Below, one piece after another: positions 1-10,145 of a stretch of 64,000 nucleotides of DNA. Made by a program: the position numbers and the translations under genes. The notes under the pieces are model-generated. The model did no database searches. It was given only the letters and a program-made list of their open reading frames with translations, and was not told the DNA's origin. The stretch is from contig CAJOHO010000001.1 of the NCBI GenBank assembly GCA_905234555.1, forward strand, positions 1-64,000, in the 5' to 3' direction. This DNA comes from an uncultured Bacteroidaceae bacterium. GTDB taxonomy: Bacteria; Bacteroidota; Bacteroidia; Bacteroidales; Bacteroidaceae. Each line of letters starts with the position of its first letter. Position 1 is the first letter of the stretch.

Positions 1-22
1 TTGTAGCGAAAACAAAGGTAAC

Positions 23-55
23 AAAAAGGTCGGAATCCAAGCGAGGATACCGACC
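23..55 (-). terminator. Intrinsic terminator after the EamA gene
   Basis: An 11-bp stem with one mismatch (28-38 with 45-55) closes a 6-nt loop. On the minus strand it is followed by five T residues (23-27). It begins directly next to the stop codon of the EamA gene at 56, so it fits as that gene's rho-independent terminator. Confidence 0.8.
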
Positions 56-763
56 TTAATTTGTGTATCGATTAAGAAATTTTAGCGGACAGCAATAATA
101 AGGAATAATGGACAGAAGTCCATAAAAGAACACCTTGCGGGTAATGAACACCGTGTCGTAGCGGGCGTTGGCTGGAATCATCAGCAAGCTATAGAATGCC
201 CAGCAGAGGCAGGCAGCAAGCGCCAGCAAGTCGCCACGAGGTGAGAGATGAAGCACAAAATGCCCGTTCATGACAACGACAACGACACCTATAGCTGCCA
301 TCAGCGTTCCAAAGGCCTGTGTGCGGTTCAGACGTTCTGACTTATAGAAAGCACTTATGATGGCTGACGCAAAGAGTGGACAGAGGCTGACGATGATACT
401 GGTGTTCGTCGTCGTAGTGTAGTTCATGGACGAGTTTTCTGTCAGAAAATAAAGAGACCCTCCCGTCAGTCCCAATCCAGCCATCAGCAGTTCGTCGCGC
501 CAGGAGTAAGCAATCCAATGCCCTCGAAAAGTGGAGACTTTTCCCTTTCTCGCGTCGGATTGACATTCCGTCAATCTTTTATTTTGCTGCGGACCCTTGA
601 TAAGACAATAAAACAAAAGGAGGATATAGGCAATGATGAAGCGCAGAATGAAAATCTGTGCTGCGGACAGTCCTCCAAGCAATAACAACTTGGTGAACAC
701 AAAAGTGGTGCCCCAGGTGGCTATCACCAGAAAGGCAACAATATGAGGAAGGTATCGTTTCAT
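56..763 (-). CDS. EamA/DMT-family permease, C-terminally shortened
   Basis: Inner-membrane permease of the drug/metabolite transporter superfamily; the substrate cannot be told. The 235 residues contain a first EamA repeat with hydrophobic segments at about 7-27, 34-56, 92-112, 123-140 and 151-167. The second repeat stops after about two segments. Family members usually have about 290-300 residues and ten helices, so three or so helices are missing. The last residues (after IIPYY) no longer look like a membrane segment, and the stop codon abuts a strong terminator, which suggests a frameshift or deletion near the 3' end. The link after helix 2 (about residues 58-88) also looks longer than usual. 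It may be a non-functional remnant. Confidence 0.75.
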   Translation of the reverse strand: MKRYLPHIVAFLVIATWGTTFVFTKLLLLGGLSAAQIFILRFIIAYILLLFYCLIKGPQQNKRLTECQSDARKGKVSTFRGHWIAYSWRDELLMAGLGLTGGSLYFLTENSSMNYTTTTNTSIIVSLCPLFASAIISAFYKSERLNRTQAFGTLMAAIGVVVVVMNGHFVLHLSPRGDLLALAACLCWAFYSLLMIPANARYDTVFITRKVFFYGLLSIIPYYCCPLKFLNRYTN

Positions 764-783
764 ACATGTTTTATTTCGGAGTG

Positions 784-791
784 CAAATTTA
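784..791 (-). promoter_or_regulatory. -7 promoter element for the EamA gene
   Basis: On the minus strand this reads TAAATTTG, a match to the Bacteroidetes -7 element TAnnTTTG, 21 bp upstream of the start codon at 763. No clear -33 TTTG is seen at the expected spacing. Confidence 0.4.
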
Positions 792-836
792 GAAATAAAA
801 CTTGAGTTTACGATACCCGCGAGTAAGTTTTGTTGT

Positions 837-865
837 AAAAAAGCAAAAAACTAAACCGTTTTTGC
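837..865 (-). terminator. Intrinsic terminator after bcp
   Basis: The minus strand reads GCAAAAAC, a 6-nt loop, GTTTTTTGC and then six T residues (837-842). The stem has one bulged base. It lies 36 bp past the bcp stop codon. Confidence 0.6.
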
Positions 866-900
866 GAAAGACACCTGCCACAGATACAGACAACCGGTCT

Positions 901-1350
901 TTACTGCAGAATCTGGTCGGCGTGTTCTTTGGTCTTGACCTGCTTGCCTGCGAAGATTTGCTCGATTATGCCTTCTTCGTTGATGATAAAGGTGGTGCGG
1001 ATGATGCCCATCACTTTCTTGCCGTACATGGTCTTCTCGCCCCATGCGCCCATCGCCTCCATCAGCGTCTTGTCCACATCTGCAATCAACGGGAAAGGCA
1101 ACGAGTGCTTTTCCTTGAACTTCACGTGGGAAGCAGCCGAGTCCTTGCTCACGCCCACAACTTCATAGCCTGCTCCCTGCAAGTCGCCGTAGCGGTCGCG
1201 CAGGCTGCATGCCTCGGCTGTACATCCGCTGGTGTTGTCCTTCGGATAGAAATAGAGCACGAGCTTGCGTCCTTTATAATCACTCAGACGGATGTCCCGT
1301 CCTTGTTCGTCCTTGCCTAAAATTTCAGGCGCTTTGTCTCCTATGGTCAT
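901..1350 (-). CDS. bcp: Thioredoxin-dependent peroxiredoxin, Bcp/PrxQ type
   Basis: Cytoplasmic peroxiredoxin that reduces hydrogen peroxide and organic hydroperoxides, recycled by thioredoxin. The 149 residues carry the AhpC/TSA fold. The peroxidatic Cys43 lies in TSGCTAEAC and the resolving Cys48 is five residues on, which is the PrxQ pattern. The conserved YFYPKDNT stretch precedes the active site, and an RTTFIIN segment lies near the C-terminus. The start at 1350 was chosen because family members begin close to the IGDKAPE motif; the open frame runs 17 codons further upstream without family-like sequence. A terminator follows. In an anaerobe the enzyme would serve oxygen tolerance. Confidence 0.92.
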   Translation of the reverse strand: MTIGDKAPEILGKDEQGRDIRLSDYKGRKLVLYFYPKDNTSGCTAEACSLRDRYGDLQGAGYEVVGVSKDSAASHVKFKEKHSLPFPLIADVDKTLMEAMGAWGEKTMYGKKVMGIIRTTFIINEEGIIEQIFAGKQVKTKEHADQILQ

Positions 1351-1446
1351 ATTGATTTGTTTAAGGTAGGTTCTAAAGATTCTGTTCTTTAGTTTTCCCA
1401 CCTAATGAATTGATTGATGCTGAAACTTCACGATTGGATCAAGGGC

Positions 1447-2025
1447 TTACTGGTCTTCCTTGATATGGATTTCGTTGTTTTCGAGGGAATCGACGATGGC
1501 AAGTGACTCGATGCGAGTGATGCCGAGCGATTGCAGGAGTTCGCGTCCGTGCAGCATTTCCTTCTCGATGATGAATCCCATGCCTTCGACGGTGGCTCCA
1601 GCCTGCTGACAGAGTTCGATGATGGCTTTGCCTGCATTGCCATAAGCAAGGAAGTCGTCGATGAAAAGAACGTGGTCGTCTGGTGTGAGGTATTCTCGGC
1701 TGATTATCAGCTGAGTGTCGCTTTGTTTGGTGAAGGAATGGACGGTAGCTATATAGGCTTCCTTCATCGTAGATGGGTGTCTCTTCTTGGCGAAGACAAC
1801 GGGCAGCTCCATGAGATAGCCTAACATGATGGATGGGGCAATACCGGAGGCTTCGACGGTGAGGATCTTGTTGACGTGCAGGTCGCTGAAGCGACGAATG
1901 AACTCAATGGCGACTTGCTTCATGAGATAGGGATCCATCTGGTGGTTGATGAACCTGTCAACTTTGAGGATGACGCCTTCCAGACTGGTTCCGTCGGAAA
2001 GAATGCGGTCGCGTAATACTTTCAT
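1447..2025 (-). CDS. xpt: Xanthine phosphoribosyltransferase
   Basis: Purine salvage enzyme converting xanthine and PRPP to XMP in the cytoplasm. The 192 residues match the usual Xpt length. The PRPP-binding motif [13 protein letters not shown] is at about residues 119-131, and the N-terminus ([20 protein letters not shown]) is typical. The start at 2025 was chosen for that reason; the frame stays open for 56 more codons upstream, but those run through a hairpin and the sdhB 3' end. Adenine deaminase at 53.5 kb is the other purine-salvage gene in this window. No purine riboswitch pattern is seen upstream. Confidence 0.93.
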   Translation of the reverse strand: MKVLRDRILSDGTSLEGVILKVDRFINHQMDPYLMKQVAIEFIRRFSDLHVNKILTVEASGIAPSIMLGYLMELPVVFAKKRHPSTMKEAYIATVHSFTKQSDTQLIISREYLTPDDHVLFIDDFLAYGNAGKAIIELCQQAGATVEGMGFIIEKEMLHGRELLQSLGITRIESLAIVDSLENNEIHIKEDQ

Positions 2026-2065
2026 AAGGTATAATGAGAGGAGGATGTGTGAGGTGAGATGAATG

Positions 2066-2101
2066 CATAAGTGGCGATTCTTCGGGGAATCGCCACTTAT
2101 G
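2066..2101 (-). terminator. Perfect 15-bp hairpin between sdhB and xpt
   Basis: Perfect inverted repeat 2066-2080 with 2087-2101 around a 6-nt loop, starting 17 nt past the sdhB stop codon. No T-run follows on the minus strand; instead a T-run precedes the hairpin. It may be a terminator, an mRNA 3'-end stabiliser or an attenuator ahead of xpt. Confidence 0.45.
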
Positions 2102-2117
2102 GAAAAAGGGTAAATGG

Positions 2118-2876
2118 TTAGTCTGCCAACTTTGCCTTGATGAACTCGCGGTTGAGTCGTGCAATGTTGGCGATGGTTTCGTTTTTGGGACATACGGCTT
2201 CGCAGGCACGGGTGTTGGTGCAGTTGCCGAAACCGAGTTCGTCCATCTTGGCGACCATTGCCTTGGCTCGTCGTGCTGCTTCTACGCGACCTTGTGGCAG
2301 AAGTGCGAGCTGGCTGACCTTCGACGACACGAAGAGCATGGCTGATCCGTTCTTACATGCTGCGACGCAAGCTCCACAGCCGATGCAAGAGGCGCAGTCC
2401 ATGGCTTCGTCAGCATCCTGCTTTGGGATGAGGATGGCGTTGGCATCCTGTGCCTGACCTGTGCGGATGGTGGTGTAACCGCCTGCCTGGATAATCTTGT
2501 CGAAGGCGTTGCGGTCAACCATGCAGTCCTTGATGACGGGGAAGCCGGCTGAGCGCCAGGGTTCGACGGTGATGGTTTCGCCGTCCTTGAATCGACGCAT
2601 ATAGAGCTGGCAGGTGGTGGCTCCGCGTTCGGTCTTTCCGTGAGGTGTGCCGTTGATGTAGAGGGAGCACATACCGCAAATACCCTCGCGGCAGTCGTGG
2701 TCGAAGACGAAAGGTTCCTTTCCTGCGGCAATAAGTTCCTCGTTCATGATGTCGAGTGCTTCGAGGAAGGAGGTGTCGTCAGGAATATTCTTCAAATCAT
2801 GGGTATCGAAGTGACCCTTGTCCTTGGGACCGTTCTGTTTCCAGAACTTTATTGTAACACTTATATTTTTAGCCAT
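2118..2876 (-). CDS. sdhB: Succinate dehydrogenase/fumarate reductase iron-sulfur subunit
   Basis: Electron-transfer subunit linking the flavoprotein to the membrane cytochrome b, on the cytoplasmic face of the inner membrane. In this lineage the complex probably works mainly as a fumarate reductase making succinate. The 252 residues carry a plant-type [2Fe-2S] site (CREGICGMC plus a later Cys), a [4Fe-4S] site ([14 protein letters not shown]) and the third cluster ligands ([12 protein letters not shown]). The start at 2876 ([12 protein letters not shown]) excludes a nine-codon extension that is only the translation of a C/G-rich repeat. The gene order C-A-B is typical of Bacteroidetes. Confidence 0.95.
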   Translation of the reverse strand: MAKNISVTIKFWKQNGPKDKGHFDTHDLKNIPDDTSFLEALDIMNEELIAAGKEPFVFDHDCREGICGMCSLYINGTPHGKTERGATTCQLYMRRFKDGETITVEPWRSAGFPVIKDCMVDRNAFDKIIQAGGYTTIRTGQAQDANAILIPKQDADEAMDCASCIGCGACVAACKNGSAMLFVSSKVSQLALLPQGRVEAARRAKAMVAKMDELGFGNCTNTRACEAVCPKNETIANIARLNREFIKAKLAD

Positions 2877-2881
2877 AAAGA

Positions 2882-2912
2882 CCCCTCCCCCAACCCTCCC
2901 CAAGGGGAGGGA
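2882..2912. repeat. C/G-rich palindromic repeat, copy 1
   Basis: C-rich run, CCCCAAGGGG centre, G-rich run, between sdhA and sdhB. First of at least 13 related copies in the window. Confidence 0.75.
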
Positions 2913-2978
2913 GTAGAATGATTTGTGGGGGAGATATTCTACTTTAGTTATTTGCTTATATTATTAAAACTAACCACG

Positions 2979-3008
2979 CCCCTCCCCTGGGAGGGGAAGG
3001 GGGAGGGT
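2979..3008. repeat. C/G-rich palindromic repeat, copy 2
   Basis: Ends next to the sdhA stop codon at 3010. Together with copy 1 it makes up most of the 133-bp sdhA-sdhB spacer, so it lies within the operon transcript. Confidence 0.75.
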
Positions 3009-3009
3009 C

Positions 3010-4986
<1,977 letters not shown>

Positions 4987-5015
4987 AATTTGATTTACCT
5001 TTAAGGATTTACCAT

Positions 5016-5924
5016 TTACATTTTCTCAGCACACTTGCATTCGCCTTCGCATTTGCATTCGTCGCCACACTGGCAGCCTTCTGCTTCAGCACACTTGCAT
5101 TCGCCTTCGCACTTACAGGGGTCGCACTTGCAGGTCTTTCCCTCTTCGCAGCAAGTTTCTTGAGCTTCGCAGCAATCCTGAGCTTGGTCGCAAGCCTTTG
5201 CCTCTTCGCACTGCTCCATCTTGCAGCAGTGACCTTCAGCACCACACTTCTTGAGTGAAGGAGCGAGACCTGTGCAGAATCCTACAACAACAACGAGGAA
5301 CATCAGCATCACGATGGTCACATACACCATACCGATCTTCTTCCAGCGGTTGAACCAGATGTGTCCGCTCCAGCCGAAAGTCTGCATAGCCGACCAGAAG
5401 CCGTGAGTGAGGTGGAACCAGATGGCAGCCAGCCAGATGATGTAGAGCACCACATAGACAGGACAGGAGAATGTCTGCACGATATATCCGAAACCGTCAG
5501 TAGGAAGAGGATTTACGCTCCAATGCATGATTTCGGCAAACATCATGTGATACCAGAAGTTGTACAGGTGGAGCAGTACACCCAAGAGCACGATGATGCC
5601 CAGCACCAGCATGTTCTGCGAAGTCCATTCCACTTTTTCTGGCTTTTCCGTCACAGCATAGCGGTTCGAGCCGCGAGCCTTACGGTTCTGGAGAGTAAGG
5701 ATAAACGCATACACGATGTGCAAGAGACACAAAAATGCCAAACCGATCGTTGCCACAACGGCATACCAGTTGGCACCCAGGAATTCGCAGATCATGTTGT
5801 AGCCATCCTTCGAGAAGAGCGCCACGACGTTCATCGACGCGTGGAACGTCAGGAAGAGAACAAGTGCCATGCCTGTTACAGACATAATCACTTTTCTTCC
5901 GATTGAAGAATTAGTTAACCACAT
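5016..5924 (-). CDS. sdhC: Succinate dehydrogenase/fumarate reductase cytochrome b subunit with cysteine-rich tail
   Basis: Membrane anchor carrying heme b and the quinone site. Five hydrophobic segments lie at about residues 13-36, 54-78, 104-122, 148-170 and 196-218, with candidate heme-ligand histidines in [18 protein letters not shown] and FHLTHGFW, as in the di-heme single-subunit anchors of the Wolinella type. Such proteins are usually 220-260 residues; this one has 302. The extra 76 residues (227-302) contain 21 cysteines, mainly as CKC, CC and CxC pairs spaced by Glu, Gly and Lys, which is metallothionein-like. The last part contains a 60-bp in-frame duplication. The membrane part is certain; the role of the tail is unknown. 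Confidence 0.93.
   Translation of the reverse strand: MWLTNSSIGRKVIMSVTGMALVLFLTFHASMNVVALFSKDGYNMICEFLGANWYAVVATIGLAFLCLLHIVYAFILTLQNRKARGSNRYAVTEKPEKVEWTSQNMLVLGIIVLLGVLLHLYNFWYHMMFAEIMHWSVNPLPTDGFGYIVQTFSCPVYVVLYIIWLAAIWFHLTHGFWSAMQTFGWSGHIWFNRWKKIGMVYVTIVMLMFLVVVVGFCTGLAPSLKKCGAEGHCCKMEQCEEAKACDQAQDCCEAQETCCEEGKTCKCDPCKCEGECKCAEAEGCQCGDECKCEGECKCAEKM
5026..5111. repeat. 26-bp direct repeat within the sdhC cysteine-rich tail
   Basis: Identical 26-bp copies at 5026-5051 and 5086-5111, 60 bp (20 codons) apart. They encode the repeated ECKCAE block and suggest recent tandem expansion of the tail. Confidence 0.85.
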
Positions 5925-6033
5925 AAATTTTGTTTGTTTTTGATAATGAATATTGATTAGAAATGATTTGTTTCAAGCAACAAAAACGCGGATACGTCCT
6001 CACATACCCACTACTGAGTACCGTTTGAACATG

Positions 6034-6065
6034 CAAAAATAAATGTTTTTTAACAGACTCACAAA
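6034..6065 (-). promoter_or_regulatory. Promoter of the sdhCAB operon
   Basis: The minus strand has TTTG (6062-6065), 20 bp, then TATTTTTG (6034-6041), a full match to the Bacteroidetes consensus. The implied transcript has a leader of about 105 nt before sdhC. Confidence 0.75.
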
Positions 6066-6147
6066 AAATCAAGCAGTTTTTTTGACTTTCTTTCTATTTC
6101 TTACGTTCAAAAGCCTCTTTTTTGTGCGTTTTTTCACTCTTCACCTT

Positions 6148-6693
6148 TCAATCCCCACTCTTAATCATCGTCAGCACGTCAGCTGTGATGTCCGTTCCCA
6201 AGTCACCATTAATGAAAGGATAGGCACGGTTATCCGTGTTCAGCACATAGGCATAGCCACGCTCCATCCCGATACGGTGAATCACATCATTGAGTTTGGC
6301 ATGTAGGGGAGCCATCACTTCTGCTTCTGACTTCTCCAGCAACGCCTGTGCCTCTTTCTTGAATTGCAGCGACTGCTCCATCAGCTGTTGAAGCTCCTTC
6401 TGACGCTTCAGCAGGATGTTCTCAGGAAACGATTTCTGACCTTCCACATACTCGGCGAACTGCTTGGAAAAGTCGTCTTCGCTGCGTTTCAGTTCGCTCT
6501 CGAAGCTGGCACGCATGGAAGCAAGCGTCTGCTGCGCCTTCTCATACTGAGGCATAGCATGGAGCACATCATTATAACTGAGATAGCCAAAACGCAACTC
6601 GCTGGCTGCCGCACTTGTTGGTTGTGAAGGTGTGTTTTGAGCATGAATGGCCATTCCTGCCACCAGCATCATCAATAAAAACAGTTTTTTCAT
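6148..6693 (-). CDS. OmpH/Skp-family periplasmic chaperone
   Basis: Predicted periplasmic chaperone for outer-membrane proteins. The 181 residues start with a signal peptide (MKKLFLLMMLVAGMAIHAQ). The mature part has the family features: an ELRFGYLSYNDVLHAMPQY beginning, a long charged coiled coil at about residues 55-130, and a VIHRIGMERGYAYVLNTDN segment followed by a short C-terminal strand. The start at 6693 gives the proper signal peptide; the frame is open for 12 more codons. It stands alone, while two paralogues sit next to bamA at 17.8-18.9 kb. It is transcribed from its own promoter, divergent from the S41 protease gene. Confidence 0.85.
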   Translation of the reverse strand: MKKLFLLMMLVAGMAIHAQNTPSQPTSAAASELRFGYLSYNDVLHAMPQYEKAQQTLASMRASFESELKRSEDDFSKQFAEYVEGQKSFPENILLKRQKELQQLMEQSLQFKKEAQALLEKSEAEVMAPLHAKLNDVIHRIGMERGYAYVLNTDNRAYPFINGDLGTDITADVLTMIKSGD

Positions 6694-6756
6694 ATTTTCA
6701 TCAGTTAATTCTTCATTCAGAAAACGCAACCATCATTGAAATGATAAATTGCAACG

Positions 6757-6788
6757 CAAAGTTAGTTTTTTTTTCCGTAAACACCAAA
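6757..6788 (-). promoter_or_regulatory. Promoter of the ompH-like gene
   Basis: The minus strand has TTTG (6785-6788), 20 bp, then TAACTTTG (6757-6764), about 63 bp upstream of the start at 6693. Full match to the Bacteroidetes consensus. Confidence 0.75.
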
Positions 6789-6833
6789 CGTTTTGCCAAA
6801 ACCCTTCATCACAATGGAAGAATTGTCGAAACG

Positions 6834-6866
6834 TTTGGCATTTTCACGATATTTTTTGTAACTTTG
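6834..6866 (+). promoter_or_regulatory. Promoter of the S41 protease gene
   Basis: TTTG (6834-6837), 21 bp, then TAACTTTG (6859-6866), about 50 bp before the start codon. It is back to back with the promoter at 6757-6788; the two -33 elements are 45 bp apart. Confidence 0.75.
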
Positions 6867-6918
6867 CAGAACAATCTTTAGATTTTTGAAATCCGTGCAT
6901 AATCCGTAGATGAAAGAT

Positions 6919-8601
6919 ATGAAGAAAATCATTACAATATGTGTTATCCTGCTGACGGCAGTGAGCCTGCAAGCTCAAAAGCCTGCCGCTGGCGATGTTC
7001 AAGACACAAAAACCACCAAGGAAGATCACTCGTTCAGTGTGGCAAAGAATCTAGAGGTGTTCAACGCCATTTACCGCAATCTCGACCTTTTTTATGTTGA
7101 TACGCTGGATGCCAACCACGTGATTCAGACGGGTATCGATGCCATGCTTTCGTCCCTCGACCCCTACACCGAATACTTCGCAGACGAAGATATGGGCGAT
7201 CTGAAGATGATGACGACAGGAAAGTATGGCGGCATCGGAGCCATCATCCGTATGCGCAAGGACTCAACCGTCTGCATCGGTCAGCCCTACGCAGGTATGC
7301 CTGCTGCTGAGGTGGGTCTGAAGGTGGGCGACGTGCTCCGATGGATTGACGACACCGACCTCAAGGGAAAAACCGTGAGTGACGTAAGCGACATGTTGCG
7401 TGGTGAACCAGGAACGACCTTCGTGCTGAAAGTGCTGCGACCAGGCGAGAAGAAAGAACGCAGTTTCAAAATCACACGCCGCAACATCAAGATCAGCGCG
7501 ATGCCTTACGCCGGTCTCCTTCCAAATGGGTCTGTCGGTTACATCGACCTCACCCAGTTTACCGAAGGCTGCAGCATGGACATCCGCAAAGCCGTCATCA
7601 GTCTGAAGGAGAAGGGAGCCACTTCCCTCATCCTCGACCTGCGCGGCAACGGCGGCGGTCTGCTGTCCGAAGCCGTAAGTATCGTCAACCTCTTTGTGCC
7701 GAAAGGTCTGAAGATTGTAGAGACCAAGGGAAAGATTCATGCCGCTAACATGGTCTATACGACAACGGCAGAACCCCTCGACACGGTGATTCCCCTGTGC
7801 GTGCTGGTGAACGGCAGTACCGCTTCCGCCGCAGAGATTGTCAGCGGTTCGCTGCAGGATCTCGACCGTGCAATAGTATTAGGAACGCGCACGTACGGGA
7901 AGGGACTGGTGCAGTCGCCACGCGAACTGCCCTTCAACGGAAGCCTGAAATTGACCACCTCCAAGTACTACATCCCCAGCGGACGCTGCATCCAGGCCAT
8001 CAACTACAAGAACAAACGCGAACTGGGTGACGACGGACGGGTGCCCGACAGCCTCGCCAACGTGTTCCACACCAAAGGCGGACGCGAGGTGCGTGACGGA
8101 GGCGGTATCAAACCCGACATCGAGATTATGCGCGACACGATGGCAAACGTTGTCTTCTACCTCTCCAACGACGATGTGCTGCTCGACTGGGGAACCGCCT
8201 ACATGCAGCAACACCCCACTTTGCCAGCCATTGCCGATTTCCGCATCACAGATGCCGACTTTGCCGACCTGAAACGTATGGCACACGACAGCGGATTCAA
8301 GTACGATCGCCTGTCGGAAAAGAACCTCGAAGACCTCAAGAAGATGATGAAGTTCGAAGGCTATTACGACGATGCAGAAGCCGAATTCGAGGCCTTAGCT
8401 AAGAAACTGGAACACAACATGGATCGCGACTTCGACAAGTTCCGCGACGACATCACCAAACTCATGGCATCCGAAGTCATCAAGCGCCAGTACTTCGAAG
8501 CCGGCATGGTGGAAGAAGCCCTCAAAGGCGATTCCGACGTGGAGCGGGCCGTTGAAATCCTCAAGAATAGAGACGAATACAAAAAAGTATTAGGAAAATG
8601 A
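6919..8601 (+). CDS. S41-family C-terminal processing peptidase
   Basis: Exported serine protease of the CtpA/tail-specific family, probably acting in the periplasm on envelope proteins. The 560 residues comprise a signal peptide (MKKIITICVILLTAVSLQAQ), an N-terminal helical part, a PDZ domain at about residues 85-175 (GGIGAIIRMR to the VLRPGEKKE region) and the S41 core. The catalytic Ser is at about residue 300 (NGSTASAAE) and Lys at about 328 (RTYGKGLVQ). A C-terminal helical region of about 130 residues follows. A start three codons upstream is possible, but this Met gives a cleaner signal peptide. Its stop codon overlaps the next start, so the two are translationally coupled. Confidence 0.93.
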   Translation: MKKIITICVILLTAVSLQAQKPAAGDVQDTKTTKEDHSFSVAKNLEVFNAIYRNLDLFYVDTLDANHVIQTGIDAMLSSLDPYTEYFADEDMGDLKMMTTGKYGGIGAIIRMRKDSTVCIGQPYAGMPAAEVGLKVGDVLRWIDDTDLKGKTVSDVSDMLRGEPGTTFVLKVLRPGEKKERSFKITRRNIKISAMPYAGLLPNGSVGYIDLTQFTEGCSMDIRKAVISLKEKGATSLILDLRGNGGGLLSEAVSIVNLFVPKGLKIVETKGKIHAANMVYTTTAEPLDTVIPLCVLVNGSTASAAEIVSGSLQDLDRAIVLGTRTYGKGLVQSPRELPFNGSLKLTTSKYYIPSGRCIQAINYKNKRELGDDGRVPDSLANVFHTKGGREVRDGGGIKPDIEIMRDTMANVVFYLSNDDVLLDWGTAYMQQHPTLPAIADFRITDADFADLKRMAHDSGFKYDRLSEKNLEDLKKMMKFEGYYDDAEAEFEALAKKLEHNMDRDFDKFRDDITKLMASEVIKRQYFEAGMVEEALKGDSDVERAVEILKNRDEYKKVLGK

Positions 8602-8780
8602 GAAAAGCAAGACAATTCAACCGACGCATGATGTGGGGCATGATGGCAATGGCAGTCATTCTCCTCGCAGTAGTCTTCGGCATGTACTACTGGTCCATGC
8701 GCAACCAACAAGAGAAGCAGAAAGCAGCCCAGGCAACCGAAGCCCAACAAGACACCCTCACCGTCGTCATCGAGGAATAA
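8598..8780 (+). CDS. Small single-pass membrane protein of unknown function
   Basis: Sixty residues: a basic N-terminus, one hydrophobic segment at about 11-32, then a charged tail rich in Gln, Glu and Ala. The start overlaps the stop of the S41 protease in an ATGA, which is good support for it being a real, coupled gene. No family is recognised. It could tether or regulate the protease, but this is only inferred from its position. Confidence 0.6.
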   Translation: MRKARQFNRRMMWGMMAMAVILLAVVFGMYYWSMRNQQEKQKAAQATEAQQDTLTVVIEE

Positions 8781-8789
8781 TATCGTCAT

Positions 8790-8820
8790 TATTCACTCTT
8801 CACTCTTCACTCTTCACTTT
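8790..8820. repeat. Short imperfect tandem repeat (TTCACTC units)
   Basis: Four to five copies of a 7-bp TTCACTC-like unit fill the spacer directly before the pectinesterase start codon. Similar units occur at 51.7 kb and 55.2 kb. Confidence 0.7.
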
Positions 8821-8821
8821 T

Positions 8822-10075
8822 ATGAAAAAATATCTGACTTTACTCGCAATGCTCTGTCTGTTCGCAACGAACGGACAGGCACAGAAATGGAAATACGACT
8901 TCATCGTGCCCGACAACGGCAACTTCCGTCAGGCCATTAATGCCGCCAACACCCGTGCTGACAAGTCACGACGCTACCGCATCTTCATCCGCTCCAGCAA
9001 CTACCGTATTCTGGGTGAAGGCAACATCGTCACCACGCTGACAGCACCCAACACCAGCATCATCGGCGAACAGTGGCAGAACACACAGGTAGAGAGCTGC
9101 CCCAAGGAAGAAGGCATCAGCAACACCAGCACCCTCTTCCTGCAGAATGCCGACAGCACCTACATCCAGGACATCGAACTCTGGTCCAACTACCGCAACG
9201 ATCCCAAAGCCTTTGCCAACCGTGCTGTCTCCCTGCGCGAACAGAACTGCAAGGGAAACATCCTCAAGAACATCAGCCTCCTCGGCACGCAGGACACCTA
9301 CTACACCAACGCCGGCGGCACCACCTACGTGGAGGATGCACGCATCTGTGGAACGGTCGATTTCATCTGTGGCGGCGGAACCGTCTATTTCAACCACTGC
9401 GAAATCAAGCTCATGTCGCGAGGCGACAGCACCAAGCGCGACATCATCTGCGCACCAGCCACCGAGGCCGACCATCGTTACGGATATGTCTTCAGCGACT
9501 GCTACATCGACGGTCCCAAGCATCAGAGCGGACGTTATCTGCTGGGACGTCCCTGGAAGAACGCACCCCGTGCCGCCTTCCTCAACTGCTGCATGAATAT
9601 CGTGCCCACCCCTGAAGGGTGGACCGACATGCACGGCACCCTCCCTGCCCGTTTTGCAGAGTTCGAATGTACCAATGGTCTGTTCGAATTGCTCGACACC
9701 TCCCGTCGCAAGACCACCTTCAAGGATGCCGAAGGCCAGGAAGTGCGCATGAACTATACGCCCCAACTCACCTCCGAGGAAGCAGAAACCTACACCATCG
9801 CCAAGGTGTTCAACGGATGGGATCCGCAAGCCAAGACGGCACAGGTGCCACCACCAGTACTGCACATCAACGGACGAGAACTGACGTGGGAAGACAATCC
9901 CGACGCAGGCTGTTATGTCGTCTTCCGCGACCGCGTCATCGTCGCCTTCGTCACCGAACCCCGTTACCAGATACCAGCCAACACCCGCGAAGGCTCCTGC
10001 TACACCATCCGCTGTGCCAACCAGATGGGAGGCCTCGGTCTCCGCAGCGCCGAAGCCGTCTATTCCCGCCATTAA
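8822..10075 (+). CDS. Pectin methylesterase, carbohydrate esterase family 8
   Basis: Removes methyl esters from homogalacturonan, opening pectin to lyases and hydrolases. The 417 residues begin with a signal peptide (MKKYLTLLAMLCLFATNGQAQ). The CE8 beta-helix shows the family signatures: GTQDTYY (usual form GxQDTLY), VDFICGGG (usual DFIFG) with the catalytic Asp, and LGRPW with the substrate-binding Arg. A C-terminal domain of about 80 residues after the helix may be a beta-sandwich. The start follows the TTCACTC repeats; an in-frame extension upstream is only read-through of that repeat and of the previous gene. Other plant-glycan genes lie at 10.7, 27.5, 30.6 and 51.7 kb. Confidence 0.9.
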   Translation: MKKYLTLLAMLCLFATNGQAQKWKYDFIVPDNGNFRQAINAANTRADKSRRYRIFIRSSNYRILGEGNIVTTLTAPNTSIIGEQWQNTQVESCPKEEGISNTSTLFLQNADSTYIQDIELWSNYRNDPKAFANRAVSLREQNCKGNILKNISLLGTQDTYYTNAGGTTYVEDARICGTVDFICGGGTVYFNHCEIKLMSRGDSTKRDIICAPATEADHRYGYVFSDCYIDGPKHQSGRYLLGRPWKNAPRAAFLNCCMNIVPTPEGWTDMHGTLPARFAEFECTNGLFELLDTSRRKTTFKDAEGQEVRMNYTPQLTSEEAETYTIAKVFNGWDPQAKTAQVPPPVLHINGRELTWEDNPDAGCYVVFRDRVIVAFVTEPRYQIPANTREGSCYTIRCANQMGGLGLRSAEAVYSRH

Positions 10076-10145
10076 TCCGCCCCGTCAAGCGATTCAGAAA
10101 AATCTCGCTTTGTTTGCTCTCAGAAAAAAGTTTTTTCGAGGAAAC

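Noticed and set aside
2026..2117. Possible purine riboswitch upstream of xpt
   Set aside because: Conserved purine-aptamer elements and the paired loop sequences are not present. Only a simple perfect hairpin is seen.
2877..2903. Nine-codon N-terminal extension of SdhB
   Set aside because: It is the translation of a C/G-rich repeat; family members begin at the MAKNISV-like start.
8966..10072. Long antisense open frame of 368 codons over the pectinesterase gene
   Set aside because: The sense frame carries all CE8 motifs. The antisense frame is a by-product of codon bias and has no promoter, signal or family likeness.
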